DNA of 64,000 bases from Siphonobacter curvatus (lineage in GTDB: Bacteria > Bacteroidota > Bacteroidia > Cytophagales > Spirosomataceae): the NCBI RefSeq assembly GCF_002943425.1, contig NZ_PTRA01000003.1, positions 124,001-188,000 on the forward strand. The letters are read 5' to 3'. Both the position numbers and the translations under genes were made by a program. Shown here in pieces: positions 33,301 through 41,747 of this stretch (positions within the stretch are counted from its first letter, which is position 1; every line of letters begins with the position of its first letter). Under the pieces are notes generated by a model. The model saw only the letters and a program-made list of their open reading frames with translations, ran no database searches and had not been told where the DNA came from.

Positions 33301-34989
33301 CTACAAATCAAGTTTATAATTGGTTCGCTGAGTCATATTTTGGGACAGCAGCTCACGAGCGTTATCCACGATGGCTTTGGATGGTTTTGCCCCGCCGATC
33401 ATCTGAGCAATTTCCTGTACGCGTTCTTCCGTACTAAGCTGACGAATCCGCGAAACCGTACGATCCGCCGAATGATCTTTGTAGACGAAATAGTGGGCAT
33501 TGCCCTTGGCCGCAATCTGGTGCAGGTGGGTGATGGCAATGAGCTGGTGACCATGGGCCATATCCAGCATCATGTTTCCGACTTTGATGGCAATTTCACC
33601 GGAAATACCCGTATCGATTTCATCAAAAATAATCGTAGGCAGGGAACGCTTGTTGGCCAGAATGTACTTGACGGCTAGCATCAGACGGCTAAACTCACCG
33701 CCCGAAGCCACTTCCCGCAACTGCCGGGGTTGCATGCCTTTGTTGGCCGAAAAGAGGAAACTAACGGTATCAATTCCCTGACTGCCGGGCTTGCCCAGTT
33801 GATGATCCACGACGAGGCGGCCATTGGGAATACCCAGATCCGCCAGTAAACCCGTAACTAAATCATCAATTTCATTGAGTACGACTTTGCGGGAATCGGA
33901 AAGTTCCCGGGCCGTGTGTTCCAGTTGCTCCCAGGCCTGATGAGCCGCGGTTTGAGCCGCCGCCAGATCCTCATCCAGATTGAGCACTTTGGCTACTTTC
34001 TGTTCCAGGCTGGCCTGAATTTGCAGCAAGTCGGCAATCGTAGTAACGTTATGCTTTTTCTGAAGATTGTAGAGCAGACTCAGGCGTTCCTGCACGACGG
34101 CAATTTTCTCGTCGTCAAGCTCCACGGATTCTTCTTCTGACTCCAGGTCAGCTACCACGTCTTTCAGTTCAATTAAACAACTCTGTACCCGGTCGCGAAG
34201 CTGGGCGTATTCGGTTCCATAGGTACTAATCGCTCCCAGGTTCCCAACCACACTCTGCATCCAGCCAAGAATACTTTGTTCCGGATCATTGAGGTAACCG
34301 ACGGCAGCCGCCAGTCGTTGCTTGATTTCTTCGGCGTTTTCCAACGTCGTCAGTTCGCGTTCCAGTTCGGTTTGCTCGTTGGCTTGAAAGCGTCCTTTAC
34401 TGAGTTCGTCGAGCAGAAAAGAATTGTAGTCAAACTCTTTACGGATTTCCTTAGCCTCCGCCTGCAGGCGGTCATAGGCTTCCTGTTTTTTACGGAATTC
34501 CCGAAAATGTTCTTTATACCGATCCAGAATGGCCGTATTCTGGGCGTACGTGTCGACAATCTGAAGCTGGTATTCCTGTGAACCCAGCAGGACGGAATCG
34601 TGCTGGGAATGCACGTCCATCAGCTCGGAACCAACCCGGCGTAAGGTTTCCAGATTGACGGGCGTATCATTGACAAATGCCCGCGATTTTCCCGAAGGAC
34701 TAATTTCCCGGCGAATGATACACGTGGTATCGTAATCGATTTCCTCTTCTTCGAAAAGAGTTTGAATAAAGTAGCCCGAAATATCGAATTGCCCCTCAAT
34801 AATGCACTTTTTGGAAGGGTCCCAGAGTACTTTGGTATCAGCACGGTTGCCACGTAATAAACCAATGGCTCCCAGCAAAATGGATTTACCCGCTCCTGTT
34901 TCACCCGTAATGATGTTGAGTCCGCCATTGGGCGAAAGCTCGAGCGATTCAATCAGAGCATAATTCTGTATGAGCAGATTTGAAAGCAT
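33301..34989 (-). CDS. recN: DNA repair protein RecN
   Basis: 562 residues. Walker A GETGAGKSILLGAIGLL near 29, a long central coiled coil, then LASGGEFSRLMLAVKYIL-type signature and Walker B IIFDEIDTGISGEIAIKVG. RecN is an SMC-like ATPase that tethers ends at double-strand breaks. Transcribed from a TACCTTTG promoter 29 bp upstream. The Sm-like gene lies upstream on the same strand, separated by about 60 bp. Confidence 0.96.
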   Translation of the reverse strand: MLSNLLIQNYALIESLELSPNGGLNIITGETGAGKSILLGAIGLLRGNRADTKVLWDPSKKCIIEGQFDISGYFIQTLFEEEEIDYDTTCIIRREISPSGKSRAFVNDTPVNLETLRRVGSELMDVHSQHDSVLLGSQEYQLQIVDTYAQNTAILDRYKEHFREFRKKQEAYDRLQAEAKEIRKEFDYNSFLLDELSKGRFQANEQTELERELTTLENAEEIKQRLAAAVGYLNDPEQSILGWMQSVVGNLGAISTYGTEYAQLRDRVQSCLIELKDVVADLESEEESVELDDEKIAVVQERLSLLYNLQKKHNVTTIADLLQIQASLEQKVAKVLNLDEDLAAAQTAAHQAWEQLEHTARELSDSRKVVLNEIDDLVTGLLADLGIPNGRLVVDHQLGKPGSQGIDTVSFLFSANKGMQPRQLREVASGGEFSRLMLAVKYILANKRSLPTIIFDEIDTGISGEIAIKVGNMMLDMAHGHQLIAITHLHQIAAKGNAHYFVYKDHSADRTVSRIRQLSTEERVQEIAQMIGGAKPSKAIVDNARELLSQNMTQRTNYKLDL

Positions 34990-35017
34990 GAGTCAAAAGA
35001 GGATCACCTTCGAACTT

Positions 35018-35025
35018 CAAAGGTA
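35018..35025 (-). promoter_or_regulatory. -7 box of the recN promoter
   Basis: TACCTTTG on the minus strand, an exact match to TAnnTTTG; no clear -33 box. Confidence 0.45.
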
Positions 35026-35050
35026 CAAAAGGATGGTGGGCTGTTAAATA

Positions 35051-35272
35051 CTAAAAAGCGGTAGTCTTATCGTACACAATTTCCTCAATGTCCCGCACGG
35101 GGTAGCGGCGTTCGCGTAACAGACCGTCTTCCAGAATCAATTCCTGGTTTTCCTGGCCCAACAGTCGTCCCGCATACGTAACGCCATTGCGTAAAACTAC
35201 GTTAAGGTGTTTGCCCGTAAGTCCGGGTAGGGCGGGGTCGGTGGCTGGTAGTCTGACTAGTCGTTTACCCAT
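35051..35272 (-). CDS. Sm-like small protein (predicted SH3/LSm barrel)
   Basis: 73 residues. The core LTGKHLNVVLRNGVTYAGRL followed by LGQENQELILEDGLL repeats the Sm1 pattern (V.V.L.nG....G.L......L.L.d) and ends in VRDIEEIVYDK, a last strand. The N-terminus is basic. This resembles Sm/LSm or other SH3-like barrels that bind RNA or act as small adaptors; the function is unassigned. The start overlaps the end of the GNAT gene by 8 nt on the same strand, so translation is likely coupled. Confidence 0.7.
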   Translation of the reverse strand: MGKRLVRLPATDPALPGLTGKHLNVVLRNGVTYAGRLLGQENQELILEDGLLRERRYPVRDIEEIVYDKTTAF

Positions 35273-35702
35273 GGTAAGTCATTACGTAATGGTGTTTAAT
35301 TTCTGCGGTACATACCAACCCGTGTCGTTCGTAAAAGCGGCGGGCGGATTCATTAACCTGCAGGACGGTTAGCTGCAAAGGTAAAGCTCGTTGCCGGGCT
35401 TCAGCCTTTAATTGTTCCAATAAAACCGAACCAATTCCCTGATTCTGAAAGGTAGGTAATAAATACAGTTCCGACAGAAAAATTTCATCCGTCCGCCGCT
35501 CTACCCGGAGCGTGCCCACGGGCGTTTGGTCCTGACAAATGATCTGCGTAAGCGACTGCTGGTAGGTCTGTTCAAAAAACTCCCATTGAATCCGCTCGTA
35601 CCAAGCTCCCCAGGTTTCTACCACATACAATCCTAGGGCTTTCTTCTTGACGAAATAAGCCCAATCTCTGTCTTCCGTAGTAGCCTGGCGAAGCGTAATC
35701 AT
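35265..35702 (-). CDS. GNAT-family N-acetyltransferase
   Basis: 145 residues from ATG 35702 (MITLRQATTEDRDWAYFVKK); the upstream frame of 51 codons overlaps porD and is rejected. The acetyl-CoA loop region is EIFLSELYLLPTFQNQGIGS, with QGIGSVLLEQLKAEA as the Q/R-x-x-G-x-G/A motif, followed by LTVLQVNESARRFYERHG. The substrate is unknown. It lies between porD and the Sm-like gene with tight spacing, one transcript. Confidence 0.9.
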   Translation of the reverse strand: MITLRQATTEDRDWAYFVKKKALGLYVVETWGAWYERIQWEFFEQTYQQSLTQIICQDQTPVGTLRVERRTDEIFLSELYLLPTFQNQGIGSVLLEQLKAEARQRALPLQLTVLQVNESARRFYERHGLVCTAEIKHHYVMTYHG

Positions 35703-35724
35703 AGAGGAGAAGAACGAAGAATTC

Positions 35725-36633
35725 TTACTTGGTAAGTCTTCGATACGAATCCGTTTTGGTGGGATCGAGTTGGGATAAGACCTGAAACGCCTGCGTTTTT
35801 TCGGCCGCCGTACCCTGAGAAAATACCTGAACGATTTCTTCGGATTTGGCGTCAAAAAAACTGTTAATCAAAATAGAAGTAGGTTTTAGCTGGATGACCT
35901 GCCGGATGTCATTAAGGACGCCGAGAATGTTCTTCCGGGCCTGATCGGGTTGATCGCTGAATGCATCCATGGAAAGCCGGTGGTACGTGTACAACCCTTC
36001 CCGAAAGGGAATCATCTGCTGATTCTGGAGATTTTCTACTAACCAGTACCGACTTCGCTGATCACCCCGCTGATCCCAGCCGGAAAAACCACCATTGGAA
36101 GCCAGATTGGCTACATTATAGGCCCGCTGAATCCAGGCTTCACCACCGCGTTTACCGAATGAATCGTAGTCCAGAGCCAGCGCAATGTAGCTGTAATAAG
36201 CTAACATGGACGTAAGGTTATCCGAGAAAACGTTATCATTAAAATTCAGCGGATTTTCGGGCAGGTATTTAAAGGAAAACGCCCGATCCACGTACCGAAG
36301 CAGTACACTTTCATAGTTAGTACCAAAAATGGGGCGGTTCACCTGAATAATGGCTTGTCCTTCGTAATCACCCTGGGCCGTAGCCTTCTGAAGATTGATG
36401 GAAATATCCAGGTGAATTTTTTCTTCTTGCCGAAACTGATCATTCGTCCAGCGGCGGCCGTTCACAAAGTCCGTCATGGCCCGCTGCAGTTCGCCGTAAA
36501 TCTGCTGAGCGTTGTTGGCTTGCTGGTTTACCCGTACCTGGTCCGTTCGTAGCGTAATGTTACAGGCCAGTTCCTGAGCGGAGGCCGCACCCAGCATGGC
36601 CAGCGTACAGAGAATGGAAAGCAAATATTTCAT
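35725..36633 (-). CDS. porD: Type IX secretion system protein PorD (DUF4835)
   Basis: 302 residues from ATG 36633 (MKYLLSILCTL...AQELA, signal peptide cut near AQ). The body matches DUF4835: NITLRTDQVRVNQQANNAQQ, GRRWTNDQFRQEEKIHLDIS, PIFGTNYESVLLRYVDRAFS, FNDNVFSDNLTSMLAYYSYI. PorD is a periplasmic component needed for the T9SS. It sits in the well-known order bamD-rpoZ-coaBC-porD-recN of Bacteroidetes, here with a GNAT and an Sm-like gene inserted before recN. Confidence 0.9.
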   Translation of the reverse strand: MKYLLSILCTLAMLGAASAQELACNITLRTDQVRVNQQANNAQQIYGELQRAMTDFVNGRRWTNDQFRQEEKIHLDISINLQKATAQGDYEGQAIIQVNRPIFGTNYESVLLRYVDRAFSFKYLPENPLNFNDNVFSDNLTSMLAYYSYIALALDYDSFGKRGGEAWIQRAYNVANLASNGGFSGWDQRGDQRSRYWLVENLQNQQMIPFREGLYTYHRLSMDAFSDQPDQARKNILGVLNDIRQVIQLKPTSILINSFFDAKSEEIVQVFSQGTAAEKTQAFQVLSQLDPTKTDSYRRLTK

Positions 36634-36654
36634 AAAGAACACGGGGATGGATGC

Positions 36655-37851
36655 TTACAAATACGCGGCAATGGCCTTTAAAATATCATTGGCCACTTCC
36701 GCCTTACTTTTTAATGGATATTCCGTCAGTTGCTGGTTACGATCAATGACTGTGATCTGATTGGTATCATAACCAAAGCCGGCACCCGTATGGTTTAACG
36801 AATTTAGGACGATTAAGTCAAAATTCTTACGGGTTAATTTTTCCCGGGCATTCGCCACTTCATTCGTCGTTTCGAGAGCAAAGCCAACGAGCAACTGATG
36901 CGAACGCTTTTGTTGCCCCAGGGTAGCTGCAATATCAACGGTTTTACGCAGTTCAATGGTAAAGCTTGCTTCCGTTTTTTTGATTTTTTGTTCTGCTACT
37001 ACCGTTGGGGTATAGTCCGCTACGGCTGCCGCCAGTATCGTTACTTCCTGTTGAGCAAAGACTTCCTGACAGGCTTCGTACATTTCCTGGGCCGAGCGTA
37101 CCTGACGCAGCGTCACGGAAGGATGCGGCGAAGCCAGAGCCGTGGGGCCGCTGACCAGCGTTACCTGGGCTCCCTGAGCGGCCAGCTGCCTAGCCAGTGC
37201 GTAGCCCATTTTCCCGGATGAATGATTGGAAATAAAGCGTACGGGGTCGATGGCCTCCTGCGTTGGGCCTGCCGTAATGAGCACTTTCTTATTTTTCCAG
37301 GGCGTTTGAACAAAATGGTTTTCCACTACAGCTACCAGTTCTTCGGGCTCGGCCATCCGTCCTTCGCCGATCAAACCACTGGCGAGTTCGCCGTAGCCTG
37401 CCTGAACAATAGTGTTGCCAAACTGCTGAAGTCGGTTCAGGTTTTCCCGCGTAGCTGGATGATGGTACATATCCAGATCCATCGCCGGAGCCCAATACAC
37501 CGGGCAGCGGGCCGACAGGTACACCGCCATCAATAAGTCGTCGCAGTGTCCCTGAGCCGCTTTGGCCAGCGTATGGGCCGTTGCCGGAGCAATGATCAGG
37601 AGATCAGCCCAAAGGCCCAGTTCCACGTGATTATTCCAGACCCCCGTCGTATCGTTCGCTACAAACGTCGTATATACCGGTCGTTTGGAAAGCGTGCTCA
37701 GCGTGAGCGGCGTAATAAAGTCCTGAGCTGCCTGGGTCATCACTACCTGTACTTCCGCACCCGCTTTGATCAGTAAGCGTACGAAGGAAGCTGTTTTGTA
37801 AGCGGCAATACTGCCCGTGACGCCCAGTAAAATTCGTTTTCCCGTCAGCAT
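36655..37851 (-). CDS. coaBC: Bifunctional phosphopantothenoylcysteine decarboxylase / phosphopantothenate-cysteine ligase
   Basis: 398 residues. CoaC half: GVTGSIAAYKTASFVRLLIK, active His in WNNHVELGLWAD, the flavin motif IIAPATAHTLAKAAQGH and APAMDLDMYHHPATR, where the canonical PxMNxxM Asn is Asp. CoaB half: ITAGPTQEAIDPVRFISNHS, SSGKMGYALARQLAAQGA and KIKKTEASFT with the reactive Lys. The two steps turn phosphopantothenate into phosphopantetheine for coenzyme A. A terminator separates it from rpoZ upstream. Confidence 0.95.
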   Translation of the reverse strand: MLTGKRILLGVTGSIAAYKTASFVRLLIKAGAEVQVVMTQAAQDFITPLTLSTLSKRPVYTTFVANDTTGVWNNHVELGLWADLLIIAPATAHTLAKAAQGHCDDLLMAVYLSARCPVYWAPAMDLDMYHHPATRENLNRLQQFGNTIVQAGYGELASGLIGEGRMAEPEELVAVVENHFVQTPWKNKKVLITAGPTQEAIDPVRFISNHSSGKMGYALARQLAAQGAQVTLVSGPTALASPHPSVTLRQVRSAQEMYEACQEVFAQQEVTILAAAVADYTPTVVAEQKIKKTEASFTIELRKTVDIAATLGQQKRSHQLLVGFALETTNEVANAREKLTRKNFDLIVLNSLNHTGAGFGYDTNQITVIDRNQQLTEYPLKSKAEVANDILKAIAAYL

Positions 37852-37872
37852 AAGCTAAAAAGTCTACTAATA

Positions 37873-37907
37873 AAAAACCTCCGCACTTAGACAAGCACGG
37901 AGGTTTT
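37873..37907 (-). terminator. Terminator between rpoZ and coaBC
   Basis: AAAACCTCCG / CGGAGGTTTT stem; the minus-strand side runs into T6. It ends the bamD-rpoZ transcript. Confidence 0.85.
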
Positions 37908-37923
37908 CCCAAAGCCAAGAAGA

Positions 37924-38244
37924 TTAGTCTTCGCTCGGTAATTCACTCCGGTAACGCCAGTTTACGCGTTCTTCAATGTACTCTTCAATAGCCAGAGAAG
38001 CGGGCTTGGGCTGACGCTCGTAATGTTTGGAAATTTCGATCTGTTCGCGGTTCTCGAAGATTTCTTCGAGGTTATCCACCGTAGAAGCAAATTCAGAAAG
38101 CTTTTGATTGAGTTCTTCCTTTTGCTTCACAGACAATTGTTTCGCACGAGACGCCATGATGGCTACTGCCTCGTAAATATTGCCGTTGGTTTTAGCGGCC
38201 AGTTTGTCCGTGTCGCGAGTAACGATAGAAGGATTCGCGGGCAT
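37924..38244 (-). CDS. rpoZ: RNA polymerase omega-family subunit
   Basis: 106 residues. The Rpb6/omega-type pattern is TNGNIYEAVAIMASRAKQLS with later KEELNQKLSEFA and a long C-terminal KHYERQPKPASLAIEEYIEE, matching Bacteroidetes omega. It helps assembly of RNA polymerase by binding the beta' subunit. Located 32 bp after bamD on the same strand, with its own terminator. Confidence 0.9.
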   Translation of the reverse strand: MPANPSIVTRDTDKLAAKTNGNIYEAVAIMASRAKQLSVKQKEELNQKLSEFASTVDNLEEIFENREQIEISKHYERQPKPASLAIEEYIEERVNWRYRSELPSED

Positions 38245-38276
38245 ATCTTTACTAATTTAATGGTTACGTAATGGAA

Positions 38277-39188
38277 TTAATTCGAAGAGCTACCACTGCC
38301 TAAACGTCCCGTGTTGGCCGGTTGGTTGTTTTTCTCTTTGTCTTTCTGAGCGGCTTTTGCCAAACGCTCCTGTTCGGCCAGATCAGCCGATTTTTTAACG
38401 GAAACTTCGTAGAAACGTTCCGCTTTTTTCAGAAGCTTGCTGTTGGGATACGTATCCACAAACTCCTGATAGTACTTTACTACGTCGTCGTAACGCTCTT
38501 TTTGCTTGGTGTACAAGCTGTTCTGAGCAAAATCGTACTGGGACTGTACCTGTAAAAACGCCAGTTCTTCGTTATAATCCGAATCAGGAAATTCCTTCTT
38601 GAAGTTGTTTACTGCGTACACCGCCGAGCGATAATTCTGCAAGTTGGTCGGACTGGTTTTATAGTACAGTTTGGCCCGTTCGTAGGATTTCTTTTCCAGC
38701 TTCTTCCGCGATTCTTTAATAATTTTGGAAGCTTCTTCCACAAATTTACTCTGCGGATACGTGTTAATGAAGCTTTGCATGGCATCCATTGCCGTCAGCG
38801 TACTGGCCTGATCCAAATAATACGGCATCGACGCCCGGTAGGAAGCATACGAACTCATGTATAACGCTTCTTCGGCATTCTCGCTTCGGCCAAAGGTTTC
38901 GTAGAAACGCTTGAACTGAAACGAAGCCACTTCGTACTGCTGAAGGTGATAGTTACAGTAGGCTTCGTAGAACGTAGCCAATTCCTGCTGATCGGAGCCT
39001 TTCAAAAGGGGCTTGAGTTCTTCAAACAGTAGTACGGCTTTATCGTAATCGCCTTTTTTGTAATACGTCAGGGCGGCCTGGTATTTCTGTTCGTCAGTAC
39101 CCTTTTTACGAAGTTTTTCAAAATTCCCGCAGGAACTAAAAACTAGCGTAATGCCCAGAAAAAGAACTAAATACCGAATAGTCTGCAT
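38277..39188 (-). CDS. bamD: Outer membrane assembly lipoprotein BamD
   Basis: 303 residues from ATG 39188. The signal peptide ends in the lipobox VFSSC. TPR repeats run through the protein (TYYKKGDYDKAVLLFEELKP and DYNEELAFLQVQSQYDFAQN). A TATCTTTG -7 box ends 8 nt before the ATG, so the longer in-frame start is wrong and the leader is very short. BamD helps BamA insert beta-barrels. Heads the bamD-rpoZ-coaBC-porD-recN run. Confidence 0.93.
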   Translation of the reverse strand: MQTIRYLVLFLGITLVFSSCGNFEKLRKKGTDEQKYQAALTYYKKGDYDKAVLLFEELKPLLKGSDQQELATFYEAYCNYHLQQYEVASFQFKRFYETFGRSENAEEALYMSSYASYRASMPYYLDQASTLTAMDAMQSFINTYPQSKFVEEASKIIKESRKKLEKKSYERAKLYYKTSPTNLQNYRSAVYAVNNFKKEFPDSDYNEELAFLQVQSQYDFAQNSLYTKQKERYDDVVKYYQEFVDTYPNSKLLKKAERFYEVSVKKSADLAEQERLAKAAQKDKEKNNQPANTGRLGSGSSSN

Positions 39189-39195
39189 AAGTCCG

Positions 39196-39203
39196 CAAAG
39201 ATA
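39196..39203 (-). promoter_or_regulatory. -7 box of bamD promoter
   Basis: TATCTTTG on the minus strand, ending 8 nt upstream of the bamD ATG; transcript leader would be nearly absent. Confidence 0.5.
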
Positions 39204-39405
39204 CGTCTTTCCTGTTAGAGTTAACAAGGCTTCCGTAGGTTTTTAAGAGAGTGGAGAGACTTGGTAACGAAAAAAGCAGACGTTTCGTCACTCCGGCAGA
39301 CTACTAAATACTATTTTTTTTGAAAATGCTTCCTTAATCGGCTGTAAACGAAGGCTTGGTGGCCCATTACACCGAAAAAATGAACCATTAGATCACACCC
39401 TTTTT

Positions 39406-40341
39406 CTAATAGCCTTTCTGCGGATCAATGATATTTTCAAGGGGCTCATGGGATAAAAACTTGTGTAGATTGCTGAGGAAAACATCGATTAGATCCTTGA
39501 ATTCCTCGGCGTATCCGCCACCTGAATGCTGGGAAAGAATCACATTAGGGCAATCCCAAAGCGGATGGTCATTGGGTAAGGGTTCCTGCTCCGTTACATC
39601 CAATACGGCTCCGGCAATATCACCGTTGAGTAGTGCCTGTACCAGAGCGGGTTCATCCACCGTTGAGCCGCGTCCCACGTTGGCGAATACCGCCGACGGA
39701 TGCATATGGGCAATCATTTCTGCCGAAACAAAACGGGCCGTTTGCTCCGTACCCGGTAGCGTATTGATGATGACTTGAAATTCACCGATGCCTTCGATAA
39801 TCGCCTCGGGGGTACGAAAACGGGCTTCCGGATTACTGCGGCCAAAGAAGGCAATCTCGCAATCAAAGCCACTGAGAATTTTACGGCAGGCCTGGGCAAT
39901 GCTGCCCGTCCCCAGGATCAGGACTTTTTTCCGGCGAAGCAGGCTCATCTCCATGCGTAGCGATTGACCTACCCATTCATTACGACTGCGGAGAATACCC
40001 AGCCAGTCCATTTTCCGGTAAAAAGCCAGTACGCCACCCACGGCAGTTTCCGCACAGGGTTGAGCGTAAAAACCCTTCATATTCGTGAGTTGAGCTTCGC
40101 TTTTCAGGTTCTGATACTTATCAAATCCTACGGAATGAAGCTGTACCCAGCGAAGATTTTCGGCTGCTTCGAGCAGTTCAGCCGGCGGATTTCCGAAGAC
40201 AATTTCGGCTTTTTTGATGTTTTCTGCCCGCGTTGCCTCGGTAATGTCAATTTCAAAAACCGCGTCAATGGATTCAGGCAGTTTCGATAGAAAATACTCT
40301 TTTTCTTCGGCCCGTACGGGAAGTTGAACGTATAGATTCAT
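39406..40341 (-). CDS. D-2-hydroxyacid dehydrogenase family protein
   Basis: 311 residues. The NAD-binding motif is VLILGTGSIAQACRK (GTGSIA in place of the usual GxGxxG). Catalytic residues are Arg in FANVGRGSTVDE, Glu in LDVTEQEPLPNDHP and His in VILSQHSGGG. The GTG-A variation is tolerated in the family. The N-terminal substrate-binding part (NLYVQLPVRAEEKEYF) is short. Substrate unknown (glyoxylate, phosphoglycerate or a related 2-keto acid). Confidence 0.92.
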   Translation of the reverse strand: MNLYVQLPVRAEEKEYFLSKLPESIDAVFEIDITEATRAENIKKAEIVFGNPPAELLEAAENLRWVQLHSVGFDKYQNLKSEAQLTNMKGFYAQPCAETAVGGVLAFYRKMDWLGILRSRNEWVGQSLRMEMSLLRRKKVLILGTGSIAQACRKILSGFDCEIAFFGRSNPEARFRTPEAIIEGIGEFQVIINTLPGTEQTARFVSAEMIAHMHPSAVFANVGRGSTVDEPALVQALLNGDIAGAVLDVTEQEPLPNDHPLWDCPNVILSQHSGGGYAEEFKDLIDVFLSNLHKFLSHEPLENIIDPQKGY

Positions 40342-40400
40342 GATCGTGTAGCAAATGAAACGTAGATTCCGTTAAAAAACTCACTCCAAGAAACGAAACA

Positions 40401-40450
40401 AAACGACGCGGAGGGTACCTAAAGCGTCATACTTCAGCACCCTCCGCGTC
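40401..40450 (-). terminator. Terminator of galM
   Basis: 14-bp perfect arms ACGACGCGGAGGGT / ACCCTCCGCGTCGT with a 22-nt loop; T-rich on the minus strand. Confidence 0.9.
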
Positions 40451-40467
40451 GTAGCAATGAGGCAATC

Positions 40468-41655
40468 TTATTTACGAACCGAGAAACGGTATTCCGTCGT
40501 CGAGGTATACGTCTGCCCTGGTTTCAGTACCGTCGAGGGGAAAGTAGCCTGATTAGGCGAATCTGGATAATGTTCTGTCTCCAGGCAAAGGCCAGACCGC
40601 TTTTTGTAGTTGACGTTGTTTTTGCCCGTCAGTTTTCCATCCAGGAAATTACCCGAATAGAATTGAACGGCGGGCTCGGTCGTGAGCAGTTCAATGGTGC
40701 GGCCCGTAGTCGGCTCGTAGACCATTCCCTGCGATTTCAGGCCCGTACCGGCTTCGTCGAACACCCAGCAATGATCGTAGCCACCGCCGTTTTTGATTTG
40801 TTCATCTTTGGTATCGTTAATCCGTTGGCCCACGGCAGTGGCCGTAGTAAAGTCAAAAGGCGTACCTTTTACGTCCTGGAGCTTACCCGTTGGAATCAGG
40901 TCGGCACCTACGGGGACAATCCGGCTGGCTTTGAGTTGTACTTCGTGTCCCAGGATATCGCTCGTGCCACCCGTCAGGTTAAAGTACGTGTGGTTGGTCA
41001 GGTTAACAACGGTCGGTTTATCTGTGGTGGCCTGATAGTCGAGACGAAGGGCATTGTTATCGCTAAGCGTATAGGTTACGGTCGCATTGAGCGTACCGGG
41101 ATAACCCTGATCCCCATCGGGACTAACCAGCGTTAACTTTAATCCTACGGTAGAATCCGTTTTTACTTCTTCCGCCGTCCAGACTTTCTTGTCAAAGCCT
41201 TCCGTACCGCCGTGCAGCGAGTTTGGTCCGTTGTTGACGGGCAGTTTATAGGTTTTTCCTTCCAGATTGAACTGCCCCTTGGCGATACGGTTGCCGTACC
41301 GTCCAATCAACGCTCCAAAGTATGGAACATTCGGTTGACGATAACCAGCCAGCGAATCAAAGCCCAGTACGATGTCACCGAGCTTACCTTCTTTATCGGG
41401 CACGTGGATTTCGGTGATAATACCGCCGTAGTTGGTGATTTTTACCACCATACCCTGATGATTCGTCAGGGTATACAGGTCGACGGGCTGATTGTTGAGG
41501 GTGCCAAAGGCAACTTTCGTAATCGAAGCAGACATAGTGGAAGCAGTAGTAGAATCTTGGGTAGTGGTAGCCGTTTTTTCGGAAGACTGGCAGGCTGCTA
41601 AGGCCAATCCCAGGAGCAGGGTTACACTTCCGAGGCGAAGGAATGAATGAAGCAT
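40468..41655 (-). CDS. galM: Galactose mutarotase (aldose 1-epimerase), lipoprotein
   Basis: 395 residues from ATG 41655. A signal peptide with the lipobox LALAAC anchors it, unusual beside the cytoplasmic type of most bacteria. The active site is visible: NSLHGGTEGFDKKVW, the His in TNHTYFNLTGG, DHCWVF, and the Glu base in CLETEHYPDSPNQ. It interconverts alpha and beta anomers of aldoses, here likely in the periplasm or at the surface for sugar uptake. A good promoter lies 58-87 bp upstream; the longer in-frame start would overlap it. Confidence 0.94.
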   Translation of the reverse strand: MLHSFLRLGSVTLLLGLALAACQSSEKTATTTQDSTTASTMSASITKVAFGTLNNQPVDLYTLTNHQGMVVKITNYGGIITEIHVPDKEGKLGDIVLGFDSLAGYRQPNVPYFGALIGRYGNRIAKGQFNLEGKTYKLPVNNGPNSLHGGTEGFDKKVWTAEEVKTDSTVGLKLTLVSPDGDQGYPGTLNATVTYTLSDNNALRLDYQATTDKPTVVNLTNHTYFNLTGGTSDILGHEVQLKASRIVPVGADLIPTGKLQDVKGTPFDFTTATAVGQRINDTKDEQIKNGGGYDHCWVFDEAGTGLKSQGMVYEPTTGRTIELLTTEPAVQFYSGNFLDGKLTGKNNVNYKKRSGLCLETEHYPDSPNQATFPSTVLKPGQTYTSTTEYRFSVRK

Positions 41656-41712
41656 GGTTACGAGGTTTAGGAAAAGATGGTCAGACGAAATCGCTTTCCA
41701 ATCGATAGAAAG

Positions 41713-41742
41713 CAAAACTATCGGCTTTCGGTTAGATACAAA
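41713..41742 (-). promoter_or_regulatory. Promoter of galM
   Basis: On the minus strand TTTG, 18 nt, TAGTTTTG: a full match to the phylum consensus. Confidence 0.65.
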
Positions 41743-41747
41743 TGCAT

